Below are positions 24,326 to 38,274 of a DNA stretch of 64,000 nt, piece by piece. How positions within the stretch are numbered: position 1 is the first letter of the stretch; every line of letters begins with the position of its first letter. The translations under genes were made by a program, and so were the position numbers. This DNA comes from Clostridia bacterium (GTDB lineage: Bacteria; Bacillota; Clostridia; Oscillospirales; Acutalibacteraceae), in NCBI GenBank assembly GCA_017379935.1, contig JAFNVC010000002.1, positions 20,557 through 84,556 on the forward strand. The letters are read 5' to 3'. The notes below the pieces were generated by a model. The model was not told the DNA's origin. It did not search any database and worked only from the letters and a program-made list of their open reading frames with translations.

Positions 24326-25507
24326 TTAGAATACAATCCTTGCCGGATAGCTTGAAAGCTTCGCAAAGAAGAGTGCAACCTTATCCATAAAGATCCAGAA
24401 GCCTGCCTTGAATTTGCTGATACCCATTTCCTCGCGGAAATCCTCGTGTTCATAAGCTAATTCGTTTACCGTGATAACCTCTGATTCAAATGTATTCGGA
24501 GAATCCTCATTGATTGTGATAAGTCTGCTGCCGCGTACAACCTCTTTACCGTAAGCGTTGAAGGAAACGCCGGGTGTATTGATGAGCTTGACTCCCTTAT
24601 ATTCGGTCTCGTAGGAGTTAACGTGGTCATGACCGACGAGGACACCGAGAACGTCGCCGTTTTCAGCCATTTTATCAACCTGACCGTAGTTTACAACACC
24701 GGGAGAGGGAGCCTCGTAGATGTGGCCCGTGAATGCGCTTGTGTTCGGGAAAATGATGGGGTAATGCTTGCCGTCGTTATAGGTCTCTGTGATAGGGTCA
24801 AGGTCAAGCCTGATGTCCTTATACATTACCTTGTAAACATCGGGCGGAATCATATGCTGGAAGGCGAGTGAATAAACAGCTTCTCCTGCCTCTTCCTTAA
24901 GGTCAGCATAAGTTTTGTTGTACCATTCAATCTGGTCTGTTCTTACGCTGTCATAGCCGAGTCTTTTACCGTTTTCGTCCTCTGCATAAGTGTTTGAATC
25001 GAACATCCAGAGGTTGAATTTAATTTTTTCTCCGTCTGAGGAGTAGACGGGGAGATTGTGAGTTGCCGTACCTGTCAGCTCGGGAACCGCATCGTAAGCG
25101 AGGCAGTATTTTCCGCCTGCTTCCTGATACATTTTAAGAAGCTCTTCCTTTTCAACGCCCTGCTCGTGGTCGTGATTACCGAAAACAAGTGTGAAATATG
25201 TCTCGTGCTCAACGAACGGTGTAACAAGCTCCCTGACAGCCTCTGCCTTTGTCTCCTCGGGACCTACCGTATTGTCACCGCCGAGAATAACGAGGTCAGG
25301 CTCATAAACGTCAAGCATATAGTTGATGTAGGTGAACATTTCCTTGTGTGCGGGATATCCGTCCTGACAGTCGCAGAGATGAAGGATTTTGAAGTCTCCG
25401 TTGCTGTCGAACTGAAGCTTTGCGGGTGCCTCAGCAGCGAAAGCAGGAATAATACTGCCGACGAGCATCAGACACGCAAGCGCGAGTGAAATGATTGATT
25501 TTTTCAT
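24326..25507 (-). CDS. Secreted metallophosphoesterase
   Basis: 393 residues. A signal peptide (residues 1-24, ending PAFAA) exports it, and a hydrophobic C-terminal segment (about 365-390, KAGFWIFMDKVALFFAKLSS) may hold it at the membrane. The calcineurin-like metal-binding motifs are present in order: LCDCQDG (variant of DxH), LVILGGDNT (GDxx), FGNHDHE (GNHD/E), QHMI and VGHDHVN (GHxH). The first motif has Asp-Cys where Asp-x-His is usual, which may alter one metal ligand. A homologue without a signal peptide lies at 45612-46748. Substrate unknown; possibly a phosphomonoester or nucleotide. Confidence 0.85.
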   Translation of the reverse strand: MKKSIISLALACLMLVGSIIPAFAAEAPAKLQFDSNGDFKILHLCDCQDGYPAHKEMFTYINYMLDVYEPDLVILGGDNTVGPEETKAEAVRELVTPFVEHETYFTLVFGNHDHEQGVEKEELLKMYQEAGGKYCLAYDAVPELTGTATHNLPVYSSDGEKIKFNLWMFDSNTYAEDENGKRLGYDSVRTDQIEWYNKTYADLKEEAGEAVYSLAFQHMIPPDVYKVMYKDIRLDLDPITETYNDGKHYPIIFPNTSAFTGHIYEAPSPGVVNYGQVDKMAENGDVLGVLVGHDHVNSYETEYKGVKLINTPGVSFNAYGKEVVRGSRLITINEDSPNTFESEVITVNELAYEHEDFREEMGISKFKAGFWIFMDKVALFFAKLSSYPARIVF

Positions 25508-25527
25508 TATAAAACCTCCTTTATACT

Positions 25528-25557
25528 ATTATAACCTTTTACGATTGCTGCTGTCAA
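25528..25557 (-). promoter_or_regulatory. Promoter of the secreted phosphoesterase
   Basis: TTGACA, 18-base spacer, TATAAT on the minus strand, just before AAAGGAGG and the start codon. Confidence 0.75.
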
Positions 25558-25597
25558 TTAACCGTGAGGTAGAAAACAAAGAGCCTTTTTTGTAGAT

Positions 25598-25632
25598 AAA
25601 GTAAAAGCTACGGCAGAATGTTCTGCCGTAGC
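25598..25632 (-). terminator. Terminator after the GH2 operon
   Basis: GCTACGGCAGAA pairs with TTCTGCCGTAGC; TTTTACTTT follows on the minus strand. Confidence 0.8.
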
Positions 25633-25642
25633 GTAATTGATT

Positions 25643-30432
<4,790 letters not shown>

Positions 30433-30462
30433 ATCAATATCCCTCCATTGTAATTTTTAGTA

Positions 30463-30491
30463 ATAATACCATATATTGATGATTTGTTCAA
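30463..30491 (-). promoter_or_regulatory. Promoter of the GH2 operon
   Basis: TTGAAC, 17-base spacer, TATTAT on the minus strand. No clear operator palindrome was seen next to it. Confidence 0.7.
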
Positions 30492-30592
30492 TAGAAAATG
30501 TATATAAAGCGTTTTAGGGTGTATAAATTTTCTGCCGTTTTTTCTGTACAAAATAACATATTTATGTTATATTTCTTCTTGAGGTGAAACCA

Positions 30593-31357
30593 ATGACCGA
30601 TAATGAGCTGCTTCTGGCAAGAATTGAAGACTGTATTTCGTCGTGCGAGGACAGCTATCTTGTCACGAGCACTAATTTTCTCGATATCTATCAGCAGAGC
30701 ACGGTTATCGAATATCTCAGACGGCGAAGCGATGTACGCTTTGATTTCTATGGCGGATTCGATGACAGCGAGCGCAAAGTTGCCGTTTTCTTTCCGGATT
30801 ATGCCGAGGGTATTGACTATATAAAGGAAAATCCCGACCTTTCGCCGATTGTTGCGCTTGATATAAAAAAGGACAGCTTTTCAACCCTCAGCCACCGTGA
30901 CTATCTCGGCGCGGTTATGGGACTTGGTATAAAGCGCGAGGCTGTCGGTGATATTATCGTCACGGACAAGGGCTGTTCAATGGCGGTTATCCGCAGCGTT
31001 GCGGGATATATCAAAGAAAACCTGACCTCTGTCGGCAGGGGAAGCGTCAGCATCGAAATCACCGATACCTTTGAAAATTCAGGTACCGAAGCTCTCTTTG
31101 AAGAAAAGCGCTGCTATGTTTCTTCAATGCGGCTTGATGCGGTTGTTTCGGTTGCTTTTTCGCTTTCACGAAGCACGGCAGCGGATAAAATCAAACGGGG
31201 AGAGGTGCTGATGAACGGCGTTGTTATGTCGAAGCCTGACGTTAAAGTGCCGTTCGGCGCAAAGCTTGTGATTCACGGCAGCGGCAAGGTGATCGTTGAC
31301 GAGGATGCAGGTCTTACCAAAAAGGGCAGACAGGCTTTTATAATAAGAAAATATTAA
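30593..31357 (+). CDS. ylmH: YlmH-like S4-domain RNA-binding protein
   Basis: 254 residues from the ATG at 30593, five bases after GAGGTGA. The C-terminal S4 domain is clear (MRLDAVVSVAFSLSRSTAADKIKRGEVLMNG). The preceding region (DFYGGFDDSERKVAVFFPDY, LSHRDYLGAVMGLGIKREAVGDII) is the conserved YlmH domain. In other Firmicutes ylmH lies in the division cluster, and the protein has been linked to ribosome rescue; here it stands apart, followed 12 bases later by a GDPD gene. It binds structured RNA, probably on the large ribosomal subunit. Confidence 0.9.
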   Translation: MTDNELLLARIEDCISSCEDSYLVTSTNFLDIYQQSTVIEYLRRRSDVRFDFYGGFDDSERKVAVFFPDYAEGIDYIKENPDLSPIVALDIKKDSFSTLSHRDYLGAVMGLGIKREAVGDIIVTDKGCSMAVIRSVAGYIKENLTSVGRGSVSIEITDTFENSGTEALFEEKRCYVSSMRLDAVVSVAFSLSRSTAADKIKRGEVLMNGVVMSKPDVKVPFGAKLVIHGSGKVIVDEDAGLTKKGRQAFIIRKY

Positions 31358-31369
31358 GGAGTTGTTATT

Positions 31370-32107
31370 ATGCTGAATATTGCTCACAGAGGCTTCAGCG
31401 GAAAGTATCCCGAAAATACGCTTCTCGCTTTTCAGAAGGCAATTGAAGCGGGTGCTGACGGCGCTGAGCTTGATGTCCATTTAACGAAGGATAACGTGGT
31501 TGTAGTCATTCACGATGAACGCATCGACAGAACAACCGACGGCGAAGGTTTTGTTGCCGATTATACCTACGGGGAGCTTTGCTCGTTTGATGCGAGTGCA
31601 ACGTTTAAGGGTGTTTACGGCTTTAATAAAATTCCGACCCTTCGCGAATATTTTGAGCTCGTGAAGCCCGTTGAAGGCTTTATAACGAATATTGAGCTTA
31701 AAACAGGTATAAATGAATATCCGGGGATAGAAAAAGCTGTTCTTGATCTTATCGAAGAGTTCGGTCTCGAGGACAGAATTATAATTTCAAGCTTTAATCA
31801 TTACAGCGTTATGAGATTTAAGGAAATCAAGCCCGGGATTGTCTGCGGATATCTTACGGGAGAGTGGATTTACAATTTCGGTGAATATACAAAATCAAGA
31901 GGCGTTGAGTGTGTTCATCCTCATTTCATCACGCTTAATGAGACGTCAGTAGCGGAAATTAAAGCGCAGGGAATCAGAATAAATACCTGGACGGTAAATT
32001 CGCCCGAAGAGGTCAGACGACTTTATAAGCTCGGTGCAGATGCGGTAATAACCAATTATCCCGATATGGCAAAGGCTGTTATTGAAGAAAATATTAGTGA
32101 AAGATAA
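31370..32107 (+). CDS. Glycerophosphodiester phosphodiesterase
   Basis: 245 residues, cytosolic. The GDPD signature is complete: IAHRGFSGKYPENTLLAF at the N-terminus, GADGAELDVHLTKDN, IHDERIDRTTDGEG, and a TIM-barrel C-terminal part with INTWTVNSPEEV and GADAVITNYPD. It cleaves glycerophosphodiesters to glycerol-3-phosphate and an alcohol, using a divalent metal. Start at 31370 after AAGGAG. Probably co-transcribed with ylmH. Confidence 0.92.
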   Translation: MLNIAHRGFSGKYPENTLLAFQKAIEAGADGAELDVHLTKDNVVVVIHDERIDRTTDGEGFVADYTYGELCSFDASATFKGVYGFNKIPTLREYFELVKPVEGFITNIELKTGINEYPGIEKAVLDLIEEFGLEDRIIISSFNHYSVMRFKEIKPGIVCGYLTGEWIYNFGEYTKSRGVECVHPHFITLNETSVAEIKAQGIRINTWTVNSPEEVRRLYKLGADAVITNYPDMAKAVIEENISER

Positions 32108-32127
32108 ATAAAATATTTAAAAAATCC

Positions 32128-32156
32128 CTTGAAATTACCAACATATAGTAGTAATA
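32128..32156 (+). promoter_or_regulatory. Promoter of the DapA/NanA-like gene
   Basis: TTGAAA, 17-base spacer, TAATAT (32151-32156). Confidence 0.75.
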
Positions 32157-32196
32157 TAGACCCAAATAACCCATAATTTTTAAGAAGGTGCTTTTT

Positions 32197-33096
32197 ATGT
32201 TTACAGGTAAACCCGAAGAATTCAGAGGCATATATTCATTGCTCCTCACTCCTTTCAAAGAGGATAAGTCAATCGACTACGATGTATATGCAAAGTATGT
32301 TGAATGGCAGGCAGCGAAAGGCTCTCATCATCTTTTCTCAGTGTGCGGTAGTGCTGAAATGACACTCCTTACTCCCGAAGAAAGAATCAAGTGTGCCGAG
32401 ATTGCTGTCAAGCACGCTAACGGTGCTGAGGTTGTTGCAACCGCTAACCTTGAGCCGACCTGGAAATATCAGGTTGAAGAGGTTAAAAAGATGGAGCAGA
32501 CAGGTGTTGACGGTCTTGTTTTCGTAACAAGAGGTGTCGGCGATAAGGATGATCAGCTCGTTGACTATCTTTCAGAGCTTGCTGAGAATACAACTCTTCC
32601 GATTCTCCTTTATGAGTTCCCCGGCTTCAATCCTCACTGTATGTCAGCTAAGGCTTACGGCGAGCTTGTAAAGACAGGCAAGTTCAAGGGCATCAAGGAT
32701 ACAACCTGTTCACTTGAGCTTATCAAGGAAAAAATCGAGGTTCAGGGCGAGTCAGCCGTTCTTCAGGCTAACATTCCTTATCTCTTCGATGCTTATGTAG
32801 CCGGCGCAAGAGGCGTATGTGCAACTCCGACATCCTGCGGTGCAGGTCTTTTCCGTAAGATGTACGATGAGTTCTTCGTTGAAAACAATATTGAAAAGGC
32901 ACGCGAAACATATAACGAAATCATTCTTCTTGATAACGCTATTGACAGCGGCTTCAACGCAAGTGCAAAGTATCTTGTTCAGCTTCAGGGTATCCCGATG
33001 ACAACTGTTACAAGAGCAGGTGCAACGCTCAGCCCCGCAAGAAGAAGAAGCATTGAGTCCTTCCATGAGTATGCAACTCAGAAGGGTATCCTTTAA
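32197..33096 (+). CDS. Dihydrodipicolinate synthase/N-acetylneuraminate lyase family aldolase
   Basis: 299 residues from the ATG at 32197 (AAGGTG upstream; the GTG at 32188 overlaps it). A class I aldolase of the DapA/NanA superfamily. The Schiff-base Lys is in GIKDTTCS and the catalytic Tyr in ILLYEFPGF. The phosphate/carboxylate-binding loop near residue 45 reads FSVCGSAEMTLLTPEER, not the GTTGE of true DapA, so lysine synthesis is unlikely; a 2-keto-3-deoxy sugar acid or related compound fits better. The codon use is highly biased, suggesting strong expression. A TetR-type gene lies downstream and may control it. Confidence 0.8.
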   Translation: MFTGKPEEFRGIYSLLLTPFKEDKSIDYDVYAKYVEWQAAKGSHHLFSVCGSAEMTLLTPEERIKCAEIAVKHANGAEVVATANLEPTWKYQVEEVKKMEQTGVDGLVFVTRGVGDKDDQLVDYLSELAENTTLPILLYEFPGFNPHCMSAKAYGELVKTGKFKGIKDTTCSLELIKEKIEVQGESAVLQANIPYLFDAYVAGARGVCATPTSCGAGLFRKMYDEFFVENNIEKARETYNEIILLDNAIDSGFNASAKYLVQLQGIPMTTVTRAGATLSPARRRSIESFHEYATQKGIL

Positions 33097-33115
33097 TCAA
33101 ATTTGAACAATATAT

Positions 33116-33151
33116 TAACAAAGAGTCCGAATTTCGGGCTCTTTGTTACAT
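33116..33151 (+). terminator. Terminator after the aldolase
   Basis: TAACAAAGAG...CTCTTTGTTA with inner CCGAA/TTCGG pairs. Confidence 0.75.
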
Positions 33152-33201
33152 TTATAGCATATTGTCTATACAATCATCCTATGAATGTATAGCGTTTTGT
33201 C

Positions 33202-33230
33202 TTGAAATAGCCTTTTTAATGTGATAAAAT
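33202..33230 (+). promoter_or_regulatory. Promoter of the TetR-family gene
   Basis: TTGAAA, 17-base spacer, TAAAAT, 20 bases before AAAAGGGGGAG. Confidence 0.75.
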
Positions 33231-33251
33231 CATTAAAAAGGGGGAGATACT

Positions 33252-33860
33252 ATGGCAAATCAGAGTACCGGTGAAAAAACCAAGCTTCTCATAGCAGGCT
33301 CTTTAAGAAAGCTTATGAAAAAGAAGTCTCTCGACAAAATCAAAATCCGTGAAATTGTCGAGGATTGCGGTGTTAACCGTCAGACCTTCTATTATCATTT
33401 TCAGGATATCTACGCTCTTGTTGAGTGGATTTATACTTATGACGGAACAATGATTGTTGAAAAGCACAAGGATGATGACGATTGGATGCCCGTTATTCAG
33501 GAGATGTTTGATTATCTTGAGGAGCATCAGGATGAGATCCGCTGTGTCGTAAATTCAAAGGCGGATAAATTCTTCCACGATTTCATCTATGAAAAAATCG
33601 GAATTGTTGCAAGAATTGTTGTTGACAGCGTATCTGTTAAGATGAAGGTTGACGAATATCATAAGAATTTTATTGCGGATTTCTATACTTACGGAATCTG
33701 CGGTGTTGTTGAATGCTGGATGCAAAACCGCAATGCAACCCGTATGTCAAGTGAGGAGCTTATCCGTTTGTTTAACCTTACGATGCGAGGCAATGTTATT
33801 GCTGCTCTGCGCCGTTGCGAGGCCGAGCTTGCTCTTGATGAATCGGACAAAAACAGTTGA
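33252..33860 (+). CDS. TetR/AcrR-family regulator (DhaS-like)
   Basis: 202 residues. The N-terminal helix-turn-helix is plain: KTKLLIAGSLRKLMKKKSLDKIKIREIVEDCGVNRQTFYYHF (residues 9-50). The C-terminal half is all-helical with SSEELIRLFNLTMRGNVIAALRR, like the DhaS/TetR_C_8 type regulators. The inducer is not known. The aldolase gene upstream is its most likely local target, but no palindromic operator was recognised. The -35 box of the next transcript overlaps its stop codon. Confidence 0.85.
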   Translation: MANQSTGEKTKLLIAGSLRKLMKKKSLDKIKIREIVEDCGVNRQTFYYHFQDIYALVEWIYTYDGTMIVEKHKDDDDWMPVIQEMFDYLEEHQDEIRCVVNSKADKFFHDFIYEKIGIVARIVVDSVSVKMKVDEYHKNFIADFYTYGICGVVECWMQNRNATRMSSEELIRLFNLTMRGNVIAALRRCEAELALDESDKNS

Positions 33861-33885
33861 CAAACCGATAATATAGTGCTAAAAT
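33857..33885 (+). promoter_or_regulatory. Promoter of the T-box-valS transcript
   Basis: TTGACA at 33857-33862 (overlapping the TetR stop codon), 17-base spacer, TAAAAT at 33880-33885. Confidence 0.85.
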
Positions 33886-33890
33886 ACTTC

Positions 33891-34133
33891 GGTAAAAGAC
33901 AATGACGAAGAGGGGCTTTACCACTATCTTCAAGAGAGCCGTTGGTCGGTGTAAAACGGCAGAGAAGGGTAATGCTTGTAGCTTCCGAGTCGGAGAGAAG
34001 AAAGCGTAAGTGATTAGACCTCTCCCGTTATGCTGCGTAAAAGCATCAAAGAGTGGCATTTAGGTGCAATTTGAGTGGTACCGCGGGTTTTCAGCTCGTC
34101 TCAAAGCTTTTGAGACGGGCTTTTTATTTTTTT
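33891..34133 (+). promoter_or_regulatory. T-box leader controlling valS
   Basis: About 240 bases of leader RNA with GACAATGACGAAGAGG (stem I base), AGAGAGCCGTTGGTCGGTG (distal stem I) and the T-box GAGTGGTACCGCGG at about 34073-34086. The terminator GCTCGTCTCAAA/TTTGAGACGGGC and a long T tract end at 34133. Uncharged tRNA pairs with the T-box bulge and stops terminator formation. The specifier should be a valine codon; GTA near 33978 is a candidate, but I could not fold stem I with certainty. Confidence 0.9.
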
Positions 34134-34161
34134 ATTTGTAAATAATTAGGAGGAGATATAT

Positions 34162-36861
34162 ATGGCAAAGGATCTTGCAAAACAGTACGATCCCAAGGAT
34201 GTTGAAGACAGAACCTATAAATTCTGGCTCGACGGTAAGTTTTTTCACGCGAAATGCGATCCGGAGAAGAAGCCGTATACGATAGTTATACCGCCGCCGA
34301 ACATCACGGGTCAGCTTCATATGGGTCACGCTCTTGACAATACGCTTCAGGATATTCTTATCCGCTACAGACGTATGCAGGGCTATGACACACTCTGGCT
34401 TCCGGGCACAGACCACGCTTCAATCGCAACAGAGGCAAAGATTGTTGAGGCTATGGCTGCTGAAGGCATTACAAAGGATGACCTCGGCAGAGACGGCTTC
34501 CTTGAGCGTGCTTGGGACTGGAAGGAAAAGTACGGCGGCAGAATCATCGAACAGCTCAAGAAGCTCGGCTCATCCTGTGACTGGGACAGAGAGCGCTTCA
34601 CTCTTGACGAGGGCTGCAGCAGAGCCGTACGTGAGGTTTTCGTAAGACTTTATGAAAAGGACCTCATCTACCGCGGTAACAGAATGGTTAACTGGTGTCC
34701 TTACTGCGAAACCTCAATTTCAGACGCTGAGGTTGAGTACAATGAGCAGGACGGTAACTTCTGGCACCTTCTTTACACTGTTAAGGAAACAGGCGAGCAG
34801 CTTGAGCTTGCAACAACAAGACCCGAGACTATGCTCGGTGATACCGCTGTTGCAATCAATGCAGAGGATGAAAGATATGCTCATCTTCACGGCTGTCACG
34901 TTATTCTTCCGCTTCTTAATAAGGAAATCCCCATCGTCTGCGACGAGCACGCTGATATGACAAAGGGTACGGGTGTTGTTAAAATCACACCTGCACACGA
35001 CCCGAACGACTTTGAGGTAGGCAGACGTCACAATCTTCCGATGGTAAGAACGTTTACCTATGACGGTCATATGACAGGTGCCGCTGAAAAGGCTGCTTAT
35101 GACGAGCTTGTTGCAAGCGGTAAGGCTACTGCCGACGAGCCCGAGGTTCTCGACTGCGGTAAGTATGCGGGTATGACAACAATGGAAGCACGTAAGGCTA
35201 TCCTTGCAGACCTTGAAGAGGGCGGATATATCAAATACATCGAGCCTCTCAAGCACGAGGTAGGCACCTGCTACCGTTGCCACTCAACAATTGAGCCTAT
35301 GGTTTCAAAGCAGTGGTTCGTTCGTATGGAGCCCCTTGCAAAGCCTGCTATCGAGGCTGTTGAAAAGGGCGAAACAGTATTCGTTCCCGAGCGCTTTACA
35401 AAGAACTATATGAACTGGATGAGAGGTACACGCGACTGGTGTATTTCCCGTCAGCTCTGGTGGGGTCACCGTATTCCTGCTTGGTATTGCGCAGATTGCG
35501 GTGCAACAATGGTTTCTAAAACAGATATCGATACCTGTCCGCACTGCTCAAGCAAGAATGTTGAGCAAGACAGCGATACTCTTGATACCTGGTTCTCATC
35601 AGCACTCTGGCCGTTCTCAACACTCGGCTGGCCTGATGAAACTGCAGACCTTAAGCACTATTATCCCACAAGCACACTCGTTACGGGCTACGATATCATC
35701 GGCTTCTGGGTAAGCCGTATGATCTTCTCGGCTCTTGAATATACGGGTCAGGTTCCGTTTGATACCGTTCTTATTCACGGTCTTGTACGCGATGCTCTCG
35801 GCAGAAAGATGTCAAAATCTCTCGGCAACGGTATCGATCCGCTTGAGGTTATCGACCAGTACGGTGCAGATGCACTCCGTCTTACTCTTGCAACGGGTAA
35901 CAGCCCGGGTAACGATATGCGCTTCTCTGACGATAAGGTAAGTGCAAGCCGTAACTTTGCAAATAAGATCTGGAATGCCGCAAGATTTATTCTTATGAAT
36001 CTCGGTGAGGATGAAAAAGCACCTCACGTTCCCGAAGACCTTGCACTTGAGGATAAGTGGATTCTCAGCCTTTACAACAAGCTTACAAAGGAAGTAACGG
36101 ACAACCTTGACAAGTTCGAGCTTGGTATTGCACTTCAGAAGCTCTATGATTTCATCTGGGATATCTTCTGCGACTGGTATATCGAGATTGCAAAAATCCG
36201 TCTTAATTCGGGCGACGAAAAGGCTGCACAGACAGCACGCGATATGCTCGTTTACATTATGTCCAACACTCTCAAGCTTCTTCATCCGTTTATGCCGTTC
36301 ATCACAGAAGAAATCTGGCAGACACTTCCGCACGACGGCGAGTCAATTATGATTTCTGAGTGGCCTGTATATAACGAGGAGTTCAACTTCACCGCAGATG
36401 AGCAGGAAATGGAAAGAATTATGGAGGCAGTCCGTGCTATCCGTAACCGCAGAGCAGAAATGAACGTTCCGCCGTCAAGAAAGGCGAAGTATTATATCGC
36501 AACCGCTTATAAGGATACGTTCTGTCAGGCAGGTATCTTTATGCAGAGACTTGCATCCTGCTCAGAGGCAGAGGTAGGCGACAGCTTCGAGTTTGACGAT
36601 GCGGTCTGCGTTGTTACAACTGATGCGAAGATTTACATCCCGATGGGTGACCTCGTTGATTTTGAGGCAGAAATCGCACGTCTTGAAAAGGATAAGGCAA
36701 AGGAGCTCAAGGAGCTCGAGTTCATTGACAAGAAGCTCAATAACGAAAACTTCGTTGCGAAAGCACCGGCAGCAGTTGTTGAGGGTCAGCGCGAAGCCGC
36801 ACAGAAGCTCCGCGACAAGATCGCAATGATCGACGAAAGCCTTGCAAAATTGCGCAAATAA
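34162..36861 (+). CDS. valS: Valine--tRNA ligase
   Basis: 899 residues, start at 34162 after AGGAGGAG. Class Ia synthetase. The HIGH motif is PPNITGQLHMGHALDN (HMGH), the editing domain has TTRPETMLGDTAVA and HDPNDFEVG, the KMSKS loop is GRKMSKSLGNGIDP, and the C-terminal coiled-coil arm (ARLEKDKAKELKELEFIDKKL) is typical of ValRS. It charges tRNA(Val) with valine and proofreads threonine. Expressed from the T-box promoter; followed by a terminator and folC, a gene order common in Firmicutes. Confidence 0.97.
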   Translation: MAKDLAKQYDPKDVEDRTYKFWLDGKFFHAKCDPEKKPYTIVIPPPNITGQLHMGHALDNTLQDILIRYRRMQGYDTLWLPGTDHASIATEAKIVEAMAAEGITKDDLGRDGFLERAWDWKEKYGGRIIEQLKKLGSSCDWDRERFTLDEGCSRAVREVFVRLYEKDLIYRGNRMVNWCPYCETSISDAEVEYNEQDGNFWHLLYTVKETGEQLELATTRPETMLGDTAVAINAEDERYAHLHGCHVILPLLNKEIPIVCDEHADMTKGTGVVKITPAHDPNDFEVGRRHNLPMVRTFTYDGHMTGAAEKAAYDELVASGKATADEPEVLDCGKYAGMTTMEARKAILADLEEGGYIKYIEPLKHEVGTCYRCHSTIEPMVSKQWFVRMEPLAKPAIEAVEKGETVFVPERFTKNYMNWMRGTRDWCISRQLWWGHRIPAWYCADCGATMVSKTDIDTCPHCSSKNVEQDSDTLDTWFSSALWPFSTLGWPDETADLKHYYPTSTLVTGYDIIGFWVSRMIFSALEYTGQVPFDTVLIHGLVRDALGRKMSKSLGNGIDPLEVIDQYGADALRLTLATGNSPGNDMRFSDDKVSASRNFANKIWNAARFILMNLGEDEKAPHVPEDLALEDKWILSLYNKLTKEVTDNLDKFELGIALQKLYDFIWDIFCDWYIEIAKIRLNSGDEKAAQTARDMLVYIMSNTLKLLHPFMPFITEEIWQTLPHDGESIMISEWPVYNEEFNFTADEQEMERIMEAVRAIRNRRAEMNVPPSRKAKYYIATAYKDTFCQAGIFMQRLASCSEAEVGDSFEFDDAVCVVTTDAKIYIPMGDLVDFEAEIARLEKDKAKELKELEFIDKKLNNENFVAKAPAAVVEGQREAAQKLRDKIAMIDESLAKLRK

Positions 36862-36868
36862 TTAGTTT

Positions 36869-36896
36869 ATGGGACGGTATTACCGTCCCATATTTT
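36869..36896 (+). terminator. Terminator between valS and folC
   Basis: ATGGGACGGTA pairs with TACCGTCCCAT, followed by ATTTT. Some readthrough into folC is likely because no separate promoter was found. Confidence 0.7.
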
Positions 36897-36911
36897 GAAA
36901 TGAGTGATTTT

Positions 36912-38183
36912 ATGAACTATAACGAAGCACTTGAATTTATCCATTCACGTATGAAATTCGGCTCCCAGCCGGGTATGGAGCGCATAGAAGCCCTCTGCGA
37001 GGCGTTCGGCAATCCGCAGGATATGCTGAAATTCGTCCACGTCGCAGGAACAAACGGCAAGGGCTCAACCTGTACGATGATTGCAAAAATCCTCGAAGCA
37101 TCAGGCTACAAGGTCGGTCTTTTTACATCTCCGTTTGTAACTGATTTCCGTGAGAGAATACAGATAAATTCCGAAATGATTCCCAAGGACGATTTTGCAG
37201 AAATTGTCGAAAAAATCGTTCCCGTAATTGATGCGCTCAAGGAAAAGAATATCAATCCCACCGAATTTGAAATTATCACAATGGCGGCTTTCCTTTATTT
37301 TGAAAAGGAAAACTGCGACATTGTTGTCCTTGAGGTCGGACTCGGCGGTACGCTTGATTCAACGAACATCATCAAAAGCTCCGAGGTCAGCGTAATTACC
37401 TCGATTTCAATGGATCACACCGATATTCTCGGCGATACAATCCTTGAAATTGCCGCTCACAAGTGCGGTATATTCAAGCAGGGCGGCCACGTCGTCGGCT
37501 ATCCTCAGCCCGATTTCACAGTTGAACGCTTTGTTAAGGAAAAGGCGAAGGAAGCAGGCTGTGATTACACCCATTCAGAGCTCGGCAGAATCCGTCTCGT
37601 GCGCGAGGAGTTTGACGGCTCAACGATTATTTACGCGGGCCTTACCTTTAAGATTCCGCTTTCGGGTAAGCATCAGATTTATAATTTCTCCACCGCGATT
37701 GCGGCTATAAATGTCCTTAAGGGCAAGGGCTATGAAATCTCGCATAAAAATATGCTCGACGGCGTTGCCTCACTTAAGATGCCTGCGCGTGTCGAAACTG
37801 TTTCAACTGACCCTCTCGTTATCGTTGACGGCGGACACAATGCCGAGGGCTTCGATGCACTTTATAATACGCTCGAAAAGTATTTTAAGGATAAAAAAAT
37901 CATCGCCGTTTTCGGTATGATGAGAGATAAGGATTATAAGTACTGTGCGGAGAAAATGGCATCCTTGTGCGATGTGATTTATACAACAACGGTTTCTAAT
38001 CCTCGCTCACTTACTGCAAAAGAGCTTGCCGAAGAGGTCAAATCCCACGGCGGTAAGGCAAAGCCCGTTGAAGATTGCGGTAAGGCTTACAAAAAAGCAC
38101 TCAAAAAAGCGGATAAGGATTCGGTCGTAATTGTCTGCGGCTCGCTTTATCTTGCATCAGATATCAAAAACCTACAAAATTAG
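36912..38183 (+). CDS. folC: Folylpolyglutamate synthase / dihydrofolate synthase
   Basis: 423 residues from the ATG at 36912 (GAGTGA four bases upstream; ATG 36900 has no site). Mur-ligase type ATP-dependent enzyme. Motifs: MKFGSQPGMERIEAL, the P-loop VHVAGTNGKGSTCTMI, FTSPFVTDFRERIQIN, VLEVGLGGTLDSTNII, ISMDHTDILG and VDGGHNAEGF. It joins glutamate to dihydropteroate or to folates in the cytosol, tying in with folA and thyA at 56-57 kb and the ZTP-controlled pfl operon. Confidence 0.93.
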   Translation: MNYNEALEFIHSRMKFGSQPGMERIEALCEAFGNPQDMLKFVHVAGTNGKGSTCTMIAKILEASGYKVGLFTSPFVTDFRERIQINSEMIPKDDFAEIVEKIVPVIDALKEKNINPTEFEIITMAAFLYFEKENCDIVVLEVGLGGTLDSTNIIKSSEVSVITSISMDHTDILGDTILEIAAHKCGIFKQGGHVVGYPQPDFTVERFVKEKAKEAGCDYTHSELGRIRLVREEFDGSTIIYAGLTFKIPLSGKHQIYNFSTAIAAINVLKGKGYEISHKNMLDGVASLKMPARVETVSTDPLVIVDGGHNAEGFDALYNTLEKYFKDKKIIAVFGMMRDKDYKYCAEKMASLCDVIYTTTVSNPRSLTAKELAEEVKSHGGKAKPVEDCGKAYKKALKKADKDSVVIVCGSLYLASDIKNLQN

Positions 38184-38223
38184 TCATATTTTTATTCCAC
38201 ACTTCAACAAAATATTTTCGGAC

Positions 38224-38260
38224 AATCCTTTATCCTTATGGATAGAGGATTTTTGTTTTT
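38224..38260 (+). terminator. Terminator between folC and spoIIAA
   Basis: AATCCTTTATCC pairs with GGATAGAGGATT (loop TTAT), followed by TTTGTTTTT. Its end is only about 15 bases from the spoIIAA start. Confidence 0.75.
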
Positions 38261-38274
38261 TAAGGAGAATCATA

